DNA of 64,000 nt from Pseudacidovorax intermedius (GCF_003350475.1 NZ_QQAV01000011.1:95774-159773); one strand, 5' to 3'. Numbered from the stretch's first letter, positions 52,484 through 61,268 are shown. Program-made: numbers and translations. The notes: generated by a model from the letters alone, not told the origin.

Positions 52484-53338
52484 ATGACAGAAGACAGCAT
52501 CGAGTTCAACTCGCGCGACGGCATCCGCATCCAGGCCTGGCGCTGGTCGCCCGAGGGCGCGCCGCGCGGCATTGTCCAGGTCCAGCATGGGCTGGGCGAG
52601 CATGGCGGGCGCTACCGCCGCTTCGGCGAGGCGCTGGCCGCCGCGGGCTACGTGGTCTATGCGCCCGATGGCCGCGGATCGGGCCGCACGGCGCAAGGGC
52701 GTTATGGCCATTGGGGCCGCGACGGCTGGCCGGGCTGGGTGGACGACCTGCTGCAACTCAATCACCGCATCCGCCAGGACCATCCGGGCCTGCCGCTCGC
52801 GCTGATCGGCCACAGCATGGGCTCCTTCGCCACGCAGCAGTTCCTGCTCGACCATTCGCGGGAGGTGGAGGCGGCGGTGTTGCTGGGCTCGACCGAGGTC
52901 TCCGGCATCGTGGCCATGATGACCGCGCCGGGACCGGTGGACCTGAGTTCGCTGAACCAGGGCTTCGAGCACCGCACCGGCTTCGAATGGCTGAGCCGCG
53001 ATGCGGCCGAGGTAGACCGCTACTGCGCAGATCCGGCCTGCGGCTTCGTCCCTGAGCCCTTCACCGGCATCGAGACCCTGGCCCGCGCGGCGGACCCGGC
53101 GGTGCTTCCCGGTATCCGGTCCGATCTGCCGATCCTGATCCTCTCGGGCGATGCCGATCCCATCGCGGGCGGCGGGGCGGCCCTTGAAGTGGTGGCGCAG
53201 CGCTACCGCGATGCGGGTGTCAAGGATGTGGAACTGACGCTGTATCCGCAGGCTCGGCACGAGTTGCTGAACGAGACGAACCGCGACGAGGTGACGGCGC
53301 GGATCGTGGGCTTCCTGGATCGGACGATCGGGGGCTAG
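52484..53338 (+). CDS. Alpha/beta hydrolase, monoacylglycerol lipase/lysophospholipase type
   Basis: 284 residues, cytoplasmic. The family opening IVQVQHGLGEHGGRYRRFGEALAAAGYVVYAPDGRGSGRT is abbreviated here by its ends HGLGEHGGRYRRF and APDGRGSGRT; the nucleophile is in ALIGHSMGSFATQQFL, the acid in LILSGDADPIAGGG and the histidine in YPQARHELLNETN, completing a Ser-Asp-His triad. A long lid region covers about 145-205. AGGAGACGTTCC stands before ATG 52484. Natural substrate unknown; glycerides or lysolipids are expected from the family. Monocistronic, followed by the 1-kb repeat region. Confidence 0.9.
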   Translation: MTEDSIEFNSRDGIRIQAWRWSPEGAPRGIVQVQHGLGEHGGRYRRFGEALAAAGYVVYAPDGRGSGRTAQGRYGHWGRDGWPGWVDDLLQLNHRIRQDHPGLPLALIGHSMGSFATQQFLLDHSREVEAAVLLGSTEVSGIVAMMTAPGPVDLSSLNQGFEHRTGFEWLSRDAAEVDRYCADPACGFVPEPFTGIETLARAADPAVLPGIRSDLPILILSGDADPIAGGGAALEVVAQRYRDAGVKDVELTLYPQARHELLNETNRDEVTARIVGFLDRTIGG

Positions 53339-53386
53339 GGTGGATTGAAGGCCCTGGAGACCAGGTTTCTTCAGGTCTTGGGCCTT

Positions 53387-53414
53387 TTTGGCGTTTGGCG
53401 TTTGACGTTTGGGC
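53387..53414. repeat. Short heptad tandem repeat (TTTGGCG-type), left flank
   Basis: Four 7-base units: TTTGGCG twice, TTTGACG, TTTGGGC. Read on the other strand this is the GCCCAAA motif of the larger array at 54219-54287, so the two arrays flank the element pair in inverted orientation. Confidence 0.7.
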
Positions 53415-53441
53415 CCTTGCTTGTCGCTGGGGGCGCGCGCC

Positions 53442-53678
53442 GGCACCGGGCCCAGGGCGCGCGGGCTCATACGGGGTCGGTCGGCCCTGCGGGCCGACTC
53501 CGCTGCGGTGCTCGAATGGACGGGCCGCGGCAGAACTCGCTACGCGCTTCGCGCTGCGCTCAAACAACCGCCGCGAGTCAGTTCACGAAGCAGGCCTGTC
53601 CTTCGGCAGGCCTGCAGCCCGTCCATCCTGCGCGCCTCGCCGACCCCGAAATCGCCCGCGCGCCCTGGGCCCGGTGCC
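53442..53678 (+). repeat. MITE-like element, copy L (237 bp) with terminal inverted repeats
   Basis: The 24 bases at 53442-53465 (beginning GGCACCGGGCCCAGGG) are the exact inverse of 53655-53678. Its interior 53518-53623 is about 95 percent identical to the reverse complement of 54008-54113 in copy R. It contains no gene. Two copies with their own ends suggest a non-autonomous mobile element, but no transposase was found. Confidence 0.7.
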
Positions 53679-53765
53679 GACGCGTGGAGGCGGACGTTGG
53701 GCATCCAAGGGGCCGGAGTTGTGCGGAATGCAACCACGGTGGCGCACTGCCCCCATCCCTCCCTG

Positions 53766-53786
53766 CCTTCCCCCAGCGGGGGAAGG
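53766..53786. repeat. Perfect hairpin with AGC loop
   Basis: CCTTCCCCC-AGC-GGGGGAAGG, a 9-bp perfect stem. The same design (9-bp C/T-rich arm, AGC loop) recurs at 57380-57400. Similar short hairpins are dispersed in many proteobacterial genomes. Confidence 0.7.
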
Positions 53787-53864
53787 AGTCCAGCCAGGAA
53801 CGCAAGTGAGCCTGCTTCGGTGCAGGGTGAAGGCACAGGCACAGGGTGCAGGTCCAGGTCGAAG

Positions 53865-53918
53865 TGCGGGGTGCGGGGTGCAGGGTGCAGGGTGCAGGGT
53901 GCAGGGTGCAGGTGCGGG
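53865..53918. repeat. Heptad tandem repeat (TGCAGGG)
   Basis: TGCGGGG twice, TGCAGGG four times, then two 6-base units TGCAGG and TGCGGG. A simple-sequence array likely to vary in copy number. Confidence 0.85.
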
Positions 53919-53950
53919 ACGTAGTGCCGGCCGATTACCCCCAGTGCAGG

Positions 53951-54194
53951 CCCTGGTGCCGGTGAGGGCGTGGCGGCGCGCCTGTGGGGCGCCGAGGAGC
54001 GCAGGGCGGACGGGCTGCGGGCCTGCCGAAGGACAGGCCCGCTTCGTGAACTGACTCGCGGCAGTTGTTTGAGCGCAGCGCGAAGCGCGTAGCGAGTTCT
54101 GCCGCAGCCCGTCTGCCCGAGCACCGCAGGGAAGTCGGCGCGCAGCGCCGACCGCCCCACTTGAAGCGCCGACACGCCCTCACCGGCACCAGGG
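53951..54194 (-). repeat. MITE-like element, copy R (244 bp), inverted relative to copy L
   Basis: CCCTGGTGCCGGTGAGGGCG at 53951 onwards (22 bases) is the exact inverse of 54173-54194. The interior 54008-54113 matches copy L in reverse complement with only a few changes. The terminal repeats of R are related to, but not identical with, those of L (shared GCCGG and GAGGGCG/CAGGGCG blocks). Confidence 0.7.
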
Positions 54195-54218
54195 CCGGAC
54201 CACCGGGCACACACTTCG

Positions 54219-54287
54219 AAGCCCAAAGCCCAAAGCCCAAAGCCCAAAGCCCAAAGCCCAAAGCCCAAAGCCCAAAGCCCAAAGCCA
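54219..54287. repeat. Heptad tandem repeat (AAGCCCA)9
   Basis: Nine perfect units of AAGCCCA from 54219 to 54281 plus a partial unit. Perfect units imply recent expansion or slippage. Its complement is the TTTGGGC-type array left of copy L. Confidence 0.92.
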
Positions 54288-54362
54288 CGCAACCCCGCGC
54301 ACAACAGCGCCGGGATCGCCCGTCACGGGTGCCGACAATGGCCGCTCCGGATCAACCCAGCC

Positions 54363-57260
54363 CTACGCCGATTCGTCCTGCAACTCGCTCACCGGCACGC
54401 AGCTGCAGAACAGGTTGCGGTCGCCATAGACGTTGTCCACGCGCCCGACCGGCGGCCAGTACTTGGCCTGCTTGAGCGTGGTCAGCGGAAAAGCCGCCAC
54501 CTCGCGGGAGTAGGGATGCGCCCAGTCGGTGGCTGCCAGCGTGGCCGCCGTGTGCGGCGCGTTCTTCAGCGGGTTGTCCTCGCGCGGCCACACGCCCTCC
54601 TCGATGCGGCGGATCTCGCCGCGGATGGCGATCATGGCGTCGATGAAGCGGTCCAGCTCGGCCAGCGGCTCGCTCTCGGTCGGCTCCACCATCAGCGTGT
54701 TGGCCACCGGAAAGCTCAGCGTCGGCGCGTGGAAACCGTAGTCGATCAGGCGCTTGGCGACATCCTCGGCCATCACGCCGCTCGTCTCCTTCAGGCCGCG
54801 CAGGTCCAGGATGCATTCGTGCGCCACATGGCCGTTGGCGCTGGCATAGAGCGTGGGGTAGTGGTCGGCCAGACGCGCGCTGATGTAGTTGGCGTTGAGG
54901 ATGGCCGTCTCGGTGGCCTGCTTCAGGCCCTCGGCGCCCATCATGCGGATGTACATCCAGCTGATCGGCAGCACGGCCGCGTTGCCGAAGGGCGCGGCGG
55001 ACACCGCCCCCACCGTTGCCGGCTTGCCGCCCGTCGCATGACCGGGCAGGAAGGGCACCAGGTCTTCCACCACGCACACCGGGCCGACGCCCGGGCCGCC
55101 GCCGCCGTGGGGGATGCAGAAGGTCTTGTGCAGGTTCAGGTGGCTCACGTCGCCGCCGAACTCGCCGGGCGCCGCCACGCCCACCAGGGCGTTCATGTTG
55201 GCGCCGTCCACGTACACGCGGCCGCCGTGCGCATGCACGATCTCGCACAGCTCCTTCACCCGCGTTTCGAACACGCCATGGGTGCTGGGGTAGGTGATCA
55301 TGATGCAGGCGAGCCTGTCGCCATGCTTCTCGCAGGCGCGCTTGAGGTCGTCGATGTCGACGTTGCCGTTGGCGTCGCAGGCGGTTACCACCACCTGCAT
55401 GCCCGCCATCTGCGCGCTGGCCGGGTTGGTGCCGTGCGCAGACGAAGGAATCAGGCAGATATTGCGGTGCGACTCGCCCCGGCTCTCGTGCCACGCCTTG
55501 ATGGCCAGCAGACCGGCGTACTCGCCCTGGCTGCCTGCATTGGGCTGCAGGCTGATGCCGGCATAGCCCGTGGCCTGGCACAGCCAGTTGCGCAATTGCG
55601 CATCCAGTTCGGCGTAGCCGGCCAGCTGCTCTGCCGGTGCGAAGGGGTGCACATCGGCGAACTCGGGCCAGGTGATGGGGATCATCTCGCTGGTGGCGTT
55701 GAGTTTCATCGTGCAACTGCCCAGCGGGATCATGCTGCGGTCCAGTGCGAGGTCCTTGTCGGACAGGCTGCGGATGTAGCGCAGCATGGCCGTCTCGCTG
55801 TGGTGCGTGTTGAAGACCGGGTGCGTCAGGAAGCCGCTGGTGCGCTGCAGTGGTTCGGGGATCAGCGAGGGCAGGTTCGCCTCGAAGTCCTCCACGCGGG
55901 GCAGCGCCTGGCCGTCAGCGGCGAAGGCCTGCCAGATCAGCGCCAGGTCGGCGCGGGTGGTGGTCTCGTCCAGCGAGATGCAGAGGTACTCGTCGAAGTA
56001 GACGCGCAGGTTGGCGCCCAGCGACAGGGCCTTGGCCAGGACGGCCTGCGTCCTGTCCTTGGTGTGCAGCGACAGCGTGTCGAAGCTCGGCACCTCGCGC
56101 AAGGGCGCGCCCAGCTGCTTCAGGCCTGCGGCCAGGATGGCGGTATAGGCGGCCACGCGGCGGGCGATGCGCGTCAGGCCGGCGGGGCCGTGGTAGACGG
56201 CATACATGCTGGCCACGACGGCCGGCAGCACCTGCGCCGTGCAGATGTTGGACGTGGCCTTCTCGCGCCGGATGTGCTGCTCGCGCGTCTGCAGCGCGAG
56301 GCGGTAGGCGGGCGCGCCGTGGCTGTCCACGCTCACGCCCACCAGGCGGCCGGGCAGCGAGCGCTTGATTTCGTCGCGGCAGGCCATGAAGGCGGCATGC
56401 GGGCCGCCGGCGCCCATGGGCATGCCGAAGCGCTGGGTGCTGCCGACCACGATGTCGGCGCCCCATTCGCCGGGCGGGGCGATCAGCGTCAGGGCCAGCA
56501 GGTCGGTGGCGACGATCAGCGCGGCCTGCTTGCCATGGATCAGCTCGGCATCGGCGCGCAGGTCGTCGATGCGGCCGCTGGTGGCGGGGTACTGGGCCAG
56601 CACGGCGAAGTAGTCGCCGGTCAGCAGCTCGTTCCATTGCGCCAGCGAATTGGCCAGCACCACCTCGATGCCCAGCGGCGCTGCGCGGGTCTGGATCACC
56701 TCGATGGTCTGCGGATGCGCGTCGCCCGCCACGACGAAGCGTTGGCTCTTGCTCTTGACGCTGCGCCGGGCCAGGGTCATCGCCTCGGCGGCGGCGGTGG
56801 CCTCGTCCAGCATCGAGGCATTGGCGATGGCCATGCCGGTCAGGTCGGTGACCATGGTCTGGAAGTTGACCAGCGCCTCCATGCGGCCCTGGCTGATCTC
56901 GGCCTGGTAGGGCGTGTAGGCGGTGTACCAGGCGGGGTTCTCCAGTACGTTGCGCAGGATGACGCCCGGCGTGTGCGTGCCGTGGTAGCCCTGGCCGATG
57001 AAGCTCTTCACTCGCTGGTTCTTCGATGCGATGGCCTTCAACTCGGCCAGCGCCTCGGCCTCGCTCACCGCGGGCGGCAGCTGCATCGGCTGACTGCGGC
57101 GGATCGAGGGCGGCACGATGCTGTCGATGAGCTGGGCGCGCGAGCTTTCTCCCACGGTGGCCAGCATGCGCGCCTCGGCTTCGGCGTCGGGGCCGATGTG
57201 GCGGGCGATGAATTCGGTGGGGTTCTCGAGGTCGCGCAGGGAGAAGGCGGAGGAGCTCAT
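54363..57260 (-). CDS. gcvP: Glycine dehydrogenase (decarboxylating), P-protein
   Basis: 965-residue PLP enzyme of the glycine cleavage system; releases CO2 from glycine and transfers the aminomethyl group to lipoyl-H-protein. Both homologous halves are present in one chain, as in proteobacteria (E. coli 957). [21 protein letters not shown] and [20 protein letters not shown] are N-terminal marks. PLP-binding Lys712 is in [19 protein letters not shown] 57260 ([23 protein letters not shown]) is the family start; the frame extends to 57374 without similarity. Third gene of the gcvT-gcvH-gcvP operon, 181 bases after gcvH, with a hairpin between. The final residues reach the edge of the repeat region. 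Confidence 0.97.
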   Translation of the reverse strand: MSSSAFSLRDLENPTEFIARHIGPDAEAEARMLATVGESSRAQLIDSIVPPSIRRSQPMQLPPAVSEAEALAELKAIASKNQRVKSFIGQGYHGTHTPGVILRNVLENPAWYTAYTPYQAEISQGRMEALVNFQTMVTDLTGMAIANASMLDEATAAAEAMTLARRSVKSKSQRFVVAGDAHPQTIEVIQTRAAPLGIEVVLANSLAQWNELLTGDYFAVLAQYPATSGRIDDLRADAELIHGKQAALIVATDLLALTLIAPPGEWGADIVVGSTQRFGMPMGAGGPHAAFMACRDEIKRSLPGRLVGVSVDSHGAPAYRLALQTREQHIRREKATSNICTAQVLPAVVASMYAVYHGPAGLTRIARRVAAYTAILAAGLKQLGAPLREVPSFDTLSLHTKDRTQAVLAKALSLGANLRVYFDEYLCISLDETTTRADLALIWQAFAADGQALPRVEDFEANLPSLIPEPLQRTSGFLTHPVFNTHHSETAMLRYIRSLSDKDLALDRSMIPLGSCTMKLNATSEMIPITWPEFADVHPFAPAEQLAGYAELDAQLRNWLCQATGYAGISLQPNAGSQGEYAGLLAIKAWHESRGESHRNICLIPSSAHGTNPASAQMAGMQVVVTACDANGNVDIDDLKRACEKHGDRLACIMITYPSTHGVFETRVKELCEIVHAHGGRVYVDGANMNALVGVAAPGEFGGDVSHLNLHKTFCIPHGGGGPGVGPVCVVEDLVPFLPGHATGGKPATVGAVSAAPFGNAAVLPISWMYIRMMGAEGLKQATETAILNANYISARLADHYPTLYASANGHVAHECILDLRGLKETSGVMAEDVAKRLIDYGFHAPTLSFPVANTLMVEPTESEPLAELDRFIDAMIAIRGEIRRIEEGVWPREDNPLKNAPHTAATLAATDWAHPYSREVAAFPLTTLKQAKYWPPVGRVDNVYGDRNLFCSCVPVSELQDESA

Positions 57261-57379
57261 GGCAGCGGGCCGGCAGGGTGAAGGGAAGAAGAAGCGGGGC
57301 GCTCTCGCGAAACGGGGAGCTGGGGCCTGAGGGCAATGGAAGCGAGGTGGTGAAGGACAGGCCGTGGCCCTCACCCCAA

Positions 57380-57400
57380 CCCTCTCCCAGCGGGAGAGGG
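57380..57400. repeat. Perfect hairpin between gcvH and gcvP
   Basis: CCCTCTCCC-AGC-GGGAGAGGG, 9-bp stem, a common dispersed proteobacterial intergenic hairpin. No T run follows on the operon strand, so it may act as an mRNA-processing or stability element that sets the gcvP level. Confidence 0.7.
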
Positions 57401-57441
57401 AGGCATGCCAGCGCGTCGGTGCGGACGCGCCGGCGCAGGCC

Positions 57442-57822
57442 TCAGGCGCCTTCGGTGAACTTGGCGTAGCCCGGCTCGTCCATCAGCTGGTCGAACTCGG
57501 CCATGTCCTTGTCCTGCAGCAGCACCTTGAAGAACCAGCCGGCGCCCATCGGGTCGCTGTTGGCCAGGGACGGGTCGGCGCGCAGGGCTTCGTTCACTTC
57601 GACGATTTCGCCGGTGACGGGCATGTAGATGTCGGCGGCCGCCTTGACGGACTCGACCACGCCGGCGACTTCGCCCTGCTTGAAGGTCTTGCCGACTTCG
57701 GGCAGGTCGACGAAGACCACATCACCGAGCGCTTCCTGCGCATGCATGGTGATGCCGACGGTGGCGGCTTCGTGGTCGGCGATCTCGATCCACTCGTGAT
57801 CCTTGGAGTAGTGAATGGTCAT
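57442..57822 (-). CDS. gcvH: Glycine cleavage system H-protein
   Basis: 126-residue lipoyl carrier shuttling the aminomethyl group between P- and T-protein and then being reoxidised by L-protein. The lipoylated Lys60 is in [13 protein letters not shown]. The N-terminal SKDHEWIE and [15 protein letters not shown] segments and C-terminal GAGWFFKV are standard. AGGAG lies 8 bases before ATG 57822. The longer frame upstream to 58419 lies in the gcvT gene and is not coding. Middle gene of the operon. Confidence 0.97.
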   Translation of the reverse strand: MTIHYSKDHEWIEIADHEAATVGITMHAQEALGDVVFVDLPEVGKTFKQGEVAGVVESVKAAADIYMPVTGEIVEVNEALRADPSLANSDPMGAGWFFKVLLQDKDMAEFDQLMDEPGYAKFTEGA

Positions 57823-57998
57823 GCGGGGCTCCTGAAAGAAGAAGAGGGGGATTGAATGAAAAGGTCGAGCGACGAGTATCAGCGCGGGGCGGGGCGGCTG
57901 CGTGTACGCCCCGGGCGCAGGCGCGTCGGCATTTGTCTGACGGCGCGGGTGCGGTGCGGCATGTCGGGACGCGGGCGGAGATGGACGCGCGCAGCGCT

Positions 57999-59147
57999 TC
58001 AGCCGCGGTAGTAGCGCGCCGGCACGAAGGGCATGGGAACGACCTCCATGGGCACCGGCTTGCCGCGCACCAGGGCATCGATGCGGGTGCCGACAGCGGC
58101 GTGGGTCGCATCGACGTACGCCATGGCGATGGGCCGGTCGACCGTGGGCGCCAGCAGGCCGCTGGTCACTTCGCCGATGGCGGCGCCGCTGGGCAGATGA
58201 AGCGGCGTGTGCTCGCGCACCGGTACGCGTTCCAGCGCCACGAGGCCGACACGGCGGCGGGCGACCGGCGCATTGCCATCGAGCTGGGCGAGCACCTTGC
58301 CCGCCCCCGGAAAGCCGCCTGCGCGCTCGCCGCCGGTGCGGCGCACCTTCTGGATCGCCCAGGTGAGCGCGGCCTCGACGGGCGTGGTGGTGGTGTCGAT
58401 GTCGTTGCCGTAGAGACACAGGCCGGCTTCGAGGCGCAGCGAGTTGCGCGCGCCCAGGCCGATGGGCGCCACCTCGGGCTGGGCCAGCAGCAGACGGGCC
58501 AGGCGCTCGGCATCGGCGCCGGCGACGGAGATCTCGAAGCCGTCCTCGCCGGTGTAGCCGCTGCGGGTGGCGAAGATGGGGATGCCGCCGATGCTCATCG
58601 CGCCGCCGGTCATGAACACATGGCGCTCGCTGCCGGGCGCCAGCCGCGTCATCACGGCCGCCGCCTGCGGGCCCTGCAGCGCCAACAGTGCGTGATCCGG
58701 CAGGGGCTGCACCGTGCAGCGCTGGCCGATGCGCGCCTGCATGTGGGCGATGTCGGCCGCCTTGCAGGCGCCGTTGACGATCACGAAGAAGGAGTCGCCC
58801 CCCTCGTTGAAGAACATCAGGTCGTCGAGGATGCCGCCTGCGTCGTCCAGCAGCAGGCCGTAGCGCTGCTTGCCGGGTGCCAGGCCGATGACGTCCACCG
58901 GCATCAGCGTCTCCAGCGCTGCGGCGGCCTCGGGTCCGGACACGCGCAACTGGCCCATGTGCGAAATGTCGAACAGGCCGGCGGCGGTGCGGGTGTGGCG
59001 GTGCTCGGCGATCAGGCCGGCGGGGTACTGCACGGGCATGGAATAGCCCGCGAAGGGCACCATGCGGGCGCCCAGTTCGACATGCAGGCCGTGCAGCGGG
59101 GTATGAAGAAGGGGAGCGGCAGGAGAGGAAGCAGCAGCAGCGGACAT
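57999..59147 (-). CDS. gcvT: Glycine cleavage system T-protein (aminomethyltransferase)
   Basis: 382 residues. Transfers the one-carbon unit from aminomethyl-lipoyl-H-protein to tetrahydrofolate, releasing ammonia. Motifs: TPLHGLHVELGARMVPFAGYSMPVQY shown by its start and end, GLFDISHMGQL, LALQGPQAAAV, SRSGYTGEDGFEI in the form TRSGYTGEDGFEI, and GLGARNSLRLEAGLCLYGNDID. ATG 59147 is preferred over ATG 59153 because GTGAG then sits at a usable distance. The first ~10 residues are Ala/Ser-rich. First gene of the operon, led by a tandem glycine riboswitch. Confidence 0.95.
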   Translation of the reverse strand: MSAAAASSPAAPLLHTPLHGLHVELGARMVPFAGYSMPVQYPAGLIAEHRHTRTAAGLFDISHMGQLRVSGPEAAAALETLMPVDVIGLAPGKQRYGLLLDDAGGILDDLMFFNEGGDSFFVIVNGACKAADIAHMQARIGQRCTVQPLPDHALLALQGPQAAAVMTRLAPGSERHVFMTGGAMSIGGIPIFATRSGYTGEDGFEISVAGADAERLARLLLAQPEVAPIGLGARNSLRLEAGLCLYGNDIDTTTTPVEAALTWAIQKVRRTGGERAGGFPGAGKVLAQLDGNAPVARRRVGLVALERVPVREHTPLHLPSGAAIGEVTSGLLAPTVDRPIAMAYVDATHAAVGTRIDALVRGKPVPMEVVPMPFVPARYYRG

Positions 59148-59153
59148 GGGCAT

Positions 59154-59197
59154 CTCACGGGGTGTACAGCGCCACGACGGCTGTCGTGGTCCACCCC
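59154..59197 (-). promoter_or_regulatory. Predicted expression platform of the glycine riboswitch, covering the gcvT ribosome binding site
   Basis: Read on the minus strand, GGGGTG (59197-59192) pairs with CACCCC (59164-59159), and within this CCACGAC-AGCC-GTCGTGG (59189-59172) forms a perfect 7-bp hairpin. CACCCC is directly followed by the GTGAG Shine-Dalgarno candidate. A second GGGGTG lies in the 3' part of aptamer 2 (59228-59223) and could compete for CACCCC. Control of translation initiation is inferred. Confidence 0.5.
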
Positions 59198-59201
59198 GGC
59201 T

Positions 59202-59400
59202 GTCCGCTTTACCTGAGAGATTCACCCCGCGATGGGGGCTTGCTCCTTCGGTGGACGCGCGGCCTGCGCCACGACGCCTCTCTCCAGCAGGGAAACGCCC
59301 CGAACCCGGGGCGTGCCGCCAGTCCTTTTGCCTGAGCGTTCGGAACTCGTCGAGTCCTGCGCCTTCGGCGGCCCCGTCGCGCGGGGCTCTCTCCTGACGA
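59202..59400 (-). ncRNA. Tandem glycine riboswitch upstream of gcvT
   Basis: Two glycine aptamers on the minus strand. Aptamer 1 (about 59400-59320) starts CAGGAGAGAGCC, has GCCGAAGGCGCAGG and ends CTCAGGCAAAAGGAC. Aptamer 2 (about 59290-59202) starts CTGGAGAGAGGC, has ACCGAAGGAGCAAGCCCC and ends AATCTCTCAGGTAAAGCGGAC in part. These are the conserved GGAGAG, CCGAAGG-GCAA and CTCAGG-AAA-GGAC blocks of the family, placed directly before gcvT. Glycine binding is expected to turn on expression of the cleavage operon. Confidence 0.95.
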
Positions 59401-59452
59401 AGCGCGCAGTGTAAGGGACAAGGCGCGCGTCGCGGGCGCTATTTGAAGCCGC

Positions 59453-60730
59453 TCAGCGCCCGTACACCAGGTCGCGCAGGCCCAGCGAGATGGCCGGCAC
59501 ATAGGTGATGACCATCAGGCAGGCCAGCACCACCAGGATGAAGGGGATCAGCCGCGTCACGATCTTGTCGAGCGAGATGCGCGCCACGGTGCAGGCGGCA
59601 AACAGGTTGACGCCGAAGGGCGGGGTGATCATGCCCAGCGCCAGGTTCACCACCATGATCAGCCCGAAGTGCACCGGATCGATGCCGAAGTGCTGGGCCA
59701 CGGGCGCGAGGATGGGGGCGAGCACGATGATGGCGGCGCTGGTCTCGATGAACATGCCGATCACGAACAGCGCCGCGTTGACGCCCAGCAGGAACATGGT
59801 GGGCGACTGCAGCACCGCCTCCAGCCAGTGGCCGATGGCCTCGGGCACGCCGGCGCGGGTGATCAGGAAGGCGAACAGCCCCGCGTTGGCGATGATGAAC
59901 ATGATCACCGCCGACGACAGCACCGACTTGCGCAGGATGGCGTAGAGGTCCGGCAGGCGGATCTCGCGGTAGATCACCATGCCGACAACCAGCGCGTAGA
60001 ACACCGCCACGGCCGAGGCTTCGGTGGGCGTGAACACGCCGCCATAGATGCCGCCCAGGATGATCACCGGCATCAGCAGTGCCCAGCCGGCCTGCCACAG
60101 CGCGCGGCCGAAGGGCATGCGCCCCTCGCCGTCGTTCTTGCCCCAGCCCTTCCATTTGCAGTAGACCCAGACGAAGAGCATCAGCGCCCCACTGATCAGC
60201 AGGCCCGGACCGAAGCCGGCGATGAACAGTTCGCCGATGGACACCTCGGCGCTCACGCCGTACAGGATCATGGGGATCGATGGGGGAATGATCACGCCCA
60301 GCTCCGCGCTTGTCGCCTGCAGGGCCGCCGCGTAGTTGGTGGGATAGCCGTGTTTGATGAGGGCCGGAATCAGGATGGCGCCGATGGCGAAGGTGGTGGC
60401 CACCGACGAGCCGGATACCGCCGCGAAGATCATGCAGGTCAGCACGCAGGTCATGGGCAGGCCGCCCTGGATGCCGCCCACGATGCTCTTGGCGAACTCC
60501 ACCAGCCGTCGGGAGATGCCGCCGGTCTCCATCAGGTTGCCCGCCAGGATGAAGAAGGGAATGGCGGCCAGTGGAAACTTGTTGATCGAGTTGAAGATCT
60601 CCTTGGCGGAGATCAGCATGTTGGCGCCGTTGACCTGGATGCCGACGATCGACGCGAGGCCGATGGAGACCGCCACCGACACCGAGAGCGCGAAGCACAG
60701 CACCATCGTGCCGACCATGATGGGGGTCAT
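59453..60730 (-). CDS. dctM: TRAP transporter large permease
   Basis: 425 residues, about 12 membrane helices, the transport subunit of a sodium-coupled TRAP system. Signatures: FPLAAIPFFILAGNLMETGGISRRLVEFA given here by its core, VSGSSVATTFAIGAILIPALIKHGYP, ELGVIIPPSIPMILYGVSAEVSIGELF in part, and GMITPPFGVNLFAACTVA. ATG 60730 overlaps the dctQ stop by 4 bases (60727-60730). Last gene of the dctPQM operon. Substrate is likely a C4-dicarboxylate or another organic acid; not resolvable from sequence. Confidence 0.95.
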   Translation of the reverse strand: MTPIMVGTMVLCFALSVSVAVSIGLASIVGIQVNGANMLISAKEIFNSINKFPLAAIPFFILAGNLMETGGISRRLVEFAKSIVGGIQGGLPMTCVLTCMIFAAVSGSSVATTFAIGAILIPALIKHGYPTNYAAALQATSAELGVIIPPSIPMILYGVSAEVSIGELFIAGFGPGLLISGALMLFVWVYCKWKGWGKNDGEGRMPFGRALWQAGWALLMPVIILGGIYGGVFTPTEASAVAVFYALVVGMVIYREIRLPDLYAILRKSVLSSAVIMFIIANAGLFAFLITRAGVPEAIGHWLEAVLQSPTMFLLGVNAALFVIGMFIETSAAIIVLAPILAPVAQHFGIDPVHFGLIMVVNLALGMITPPFGVNLFAACTVARISLDKIVTRLIPFILVVLACLMVITYVPAISLGLRDLVYGR

Positions 60731-61221
60731 TGCGCGGTCTCCAGTTCGAGGCGCTTGGGATCGAGGTAGTTGCCCACGATGCCGAAGATCGAGAACGCGG
60801 CGCCGACGGGCAGCGCCAGGTAGGCCCACACCATCGACAGGCTTTCGAGCCCAGCCATCGACTGCACCCGGCCGCGCATCGCATAGTCGAAGCCCCACCA
60901 CAGGATGACCGCGATCAGGGCCAGCGCGGCCAGGCTCACCGCCGCGTCGAGCAGGCGGCGCACGCGCGGCGGGCTCCACCGATAGAGCACATCCACGCTC
61001 ACCATCGCGCCCTGGCGAAAGGCCATGGGAATGCCGAGGAACACCATCCAGATCAGGCTGATGCGGATCAGGATCTCGCTCCACTCGGCCGGTTGCTCCA
61101 GCACGAAGCGGGTGACGATCTGGAACATGCCGAGCGACGCCGCCACCACCAGCATCAGGCAGGCCAGCGCCATGGACAGCGCAGTGGTCCGGCGTTCGAG
61201 GGCCAGGAACTTGTCTTTCAT
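60727..61221 (-). CDS. dctQ: TRAP transporter small permease
   Basis: 164 residues with four hydrophobic helices (about 17-36, 48-64, 90-110 and 130-150). It forms the membrane complex with DctM. The RFVLEQPAEWSEILIRISLIWMVFLG region with the W-SEE-like motif (WSEI) is characteristic, as is GLESLSMVWAYLALPVG, shown in part. It is 76 bases downstream of dctP, with a hairpin-terminator between them, and overlaps dctM. Confidence 0.93.
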   Translation of the reverse strand: MKDKFLALERRTTALSMALACLMLVVAASLGMFQIVTRFVLEQPAEWSEILIRISLIWMVFLGIPMAFRQGAMVSVDVLYRWSPPRVRRLLDAAVSLAALALIAVILWWGFDYAMRGRVQSMAGLESLSMVWAYLALPVGAAFSIFGIVGNYLDPKRLELETAQ

Positions 61222-61244
61222 CTCACAGGCGTTTCTTGGGAATG

Positions 61245-61268
61245 AAAAAGCCCGCCGGCAAGGCGGGC
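61245..61268 (-). terminator. Intra-operon terminator-like hairpin between dctP and dctQ
   Basis: On the minus strand, GCCCGCC (61268-61262), loop TTGCC, GGCGGGC (61256-61250), then five T. It lies 30 bases after the dctP stop and 24 before the dctQ start, so partial termination would give excess binding protein over permease. Confidence 0.75.

Larger units (their letters stand above)
53339..54362. other. 1-kb non-coding region filled with inverted and tandem repeats
   Basis: No believable gene lies between the hydrolase and gcvP. Open frames here are mirror images caused by the inverted repeat. From left to right: heptads TTTGGCG/TTTGGGC, a 237-bp element, a C-rich hairpin, heptads TGCAGGG, a 244-bp element in inverted orientation, and heptads AAGCCCA. 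Details are given in the separate entries. Confidence 0.8.

Noticed and set aside
53865..54287. CRISPR array
   Set aside because: Repeat units are 7 bases without spacers and no cas genes are near.
53395..54304. Open frames of 100-250 codons in the repeat region
   Set aside because: The same peptide words appear from both arms on opposite strands because of the inverted repeat; the rest comes from heptad arrays. No ribosome binding site or family resemblance.
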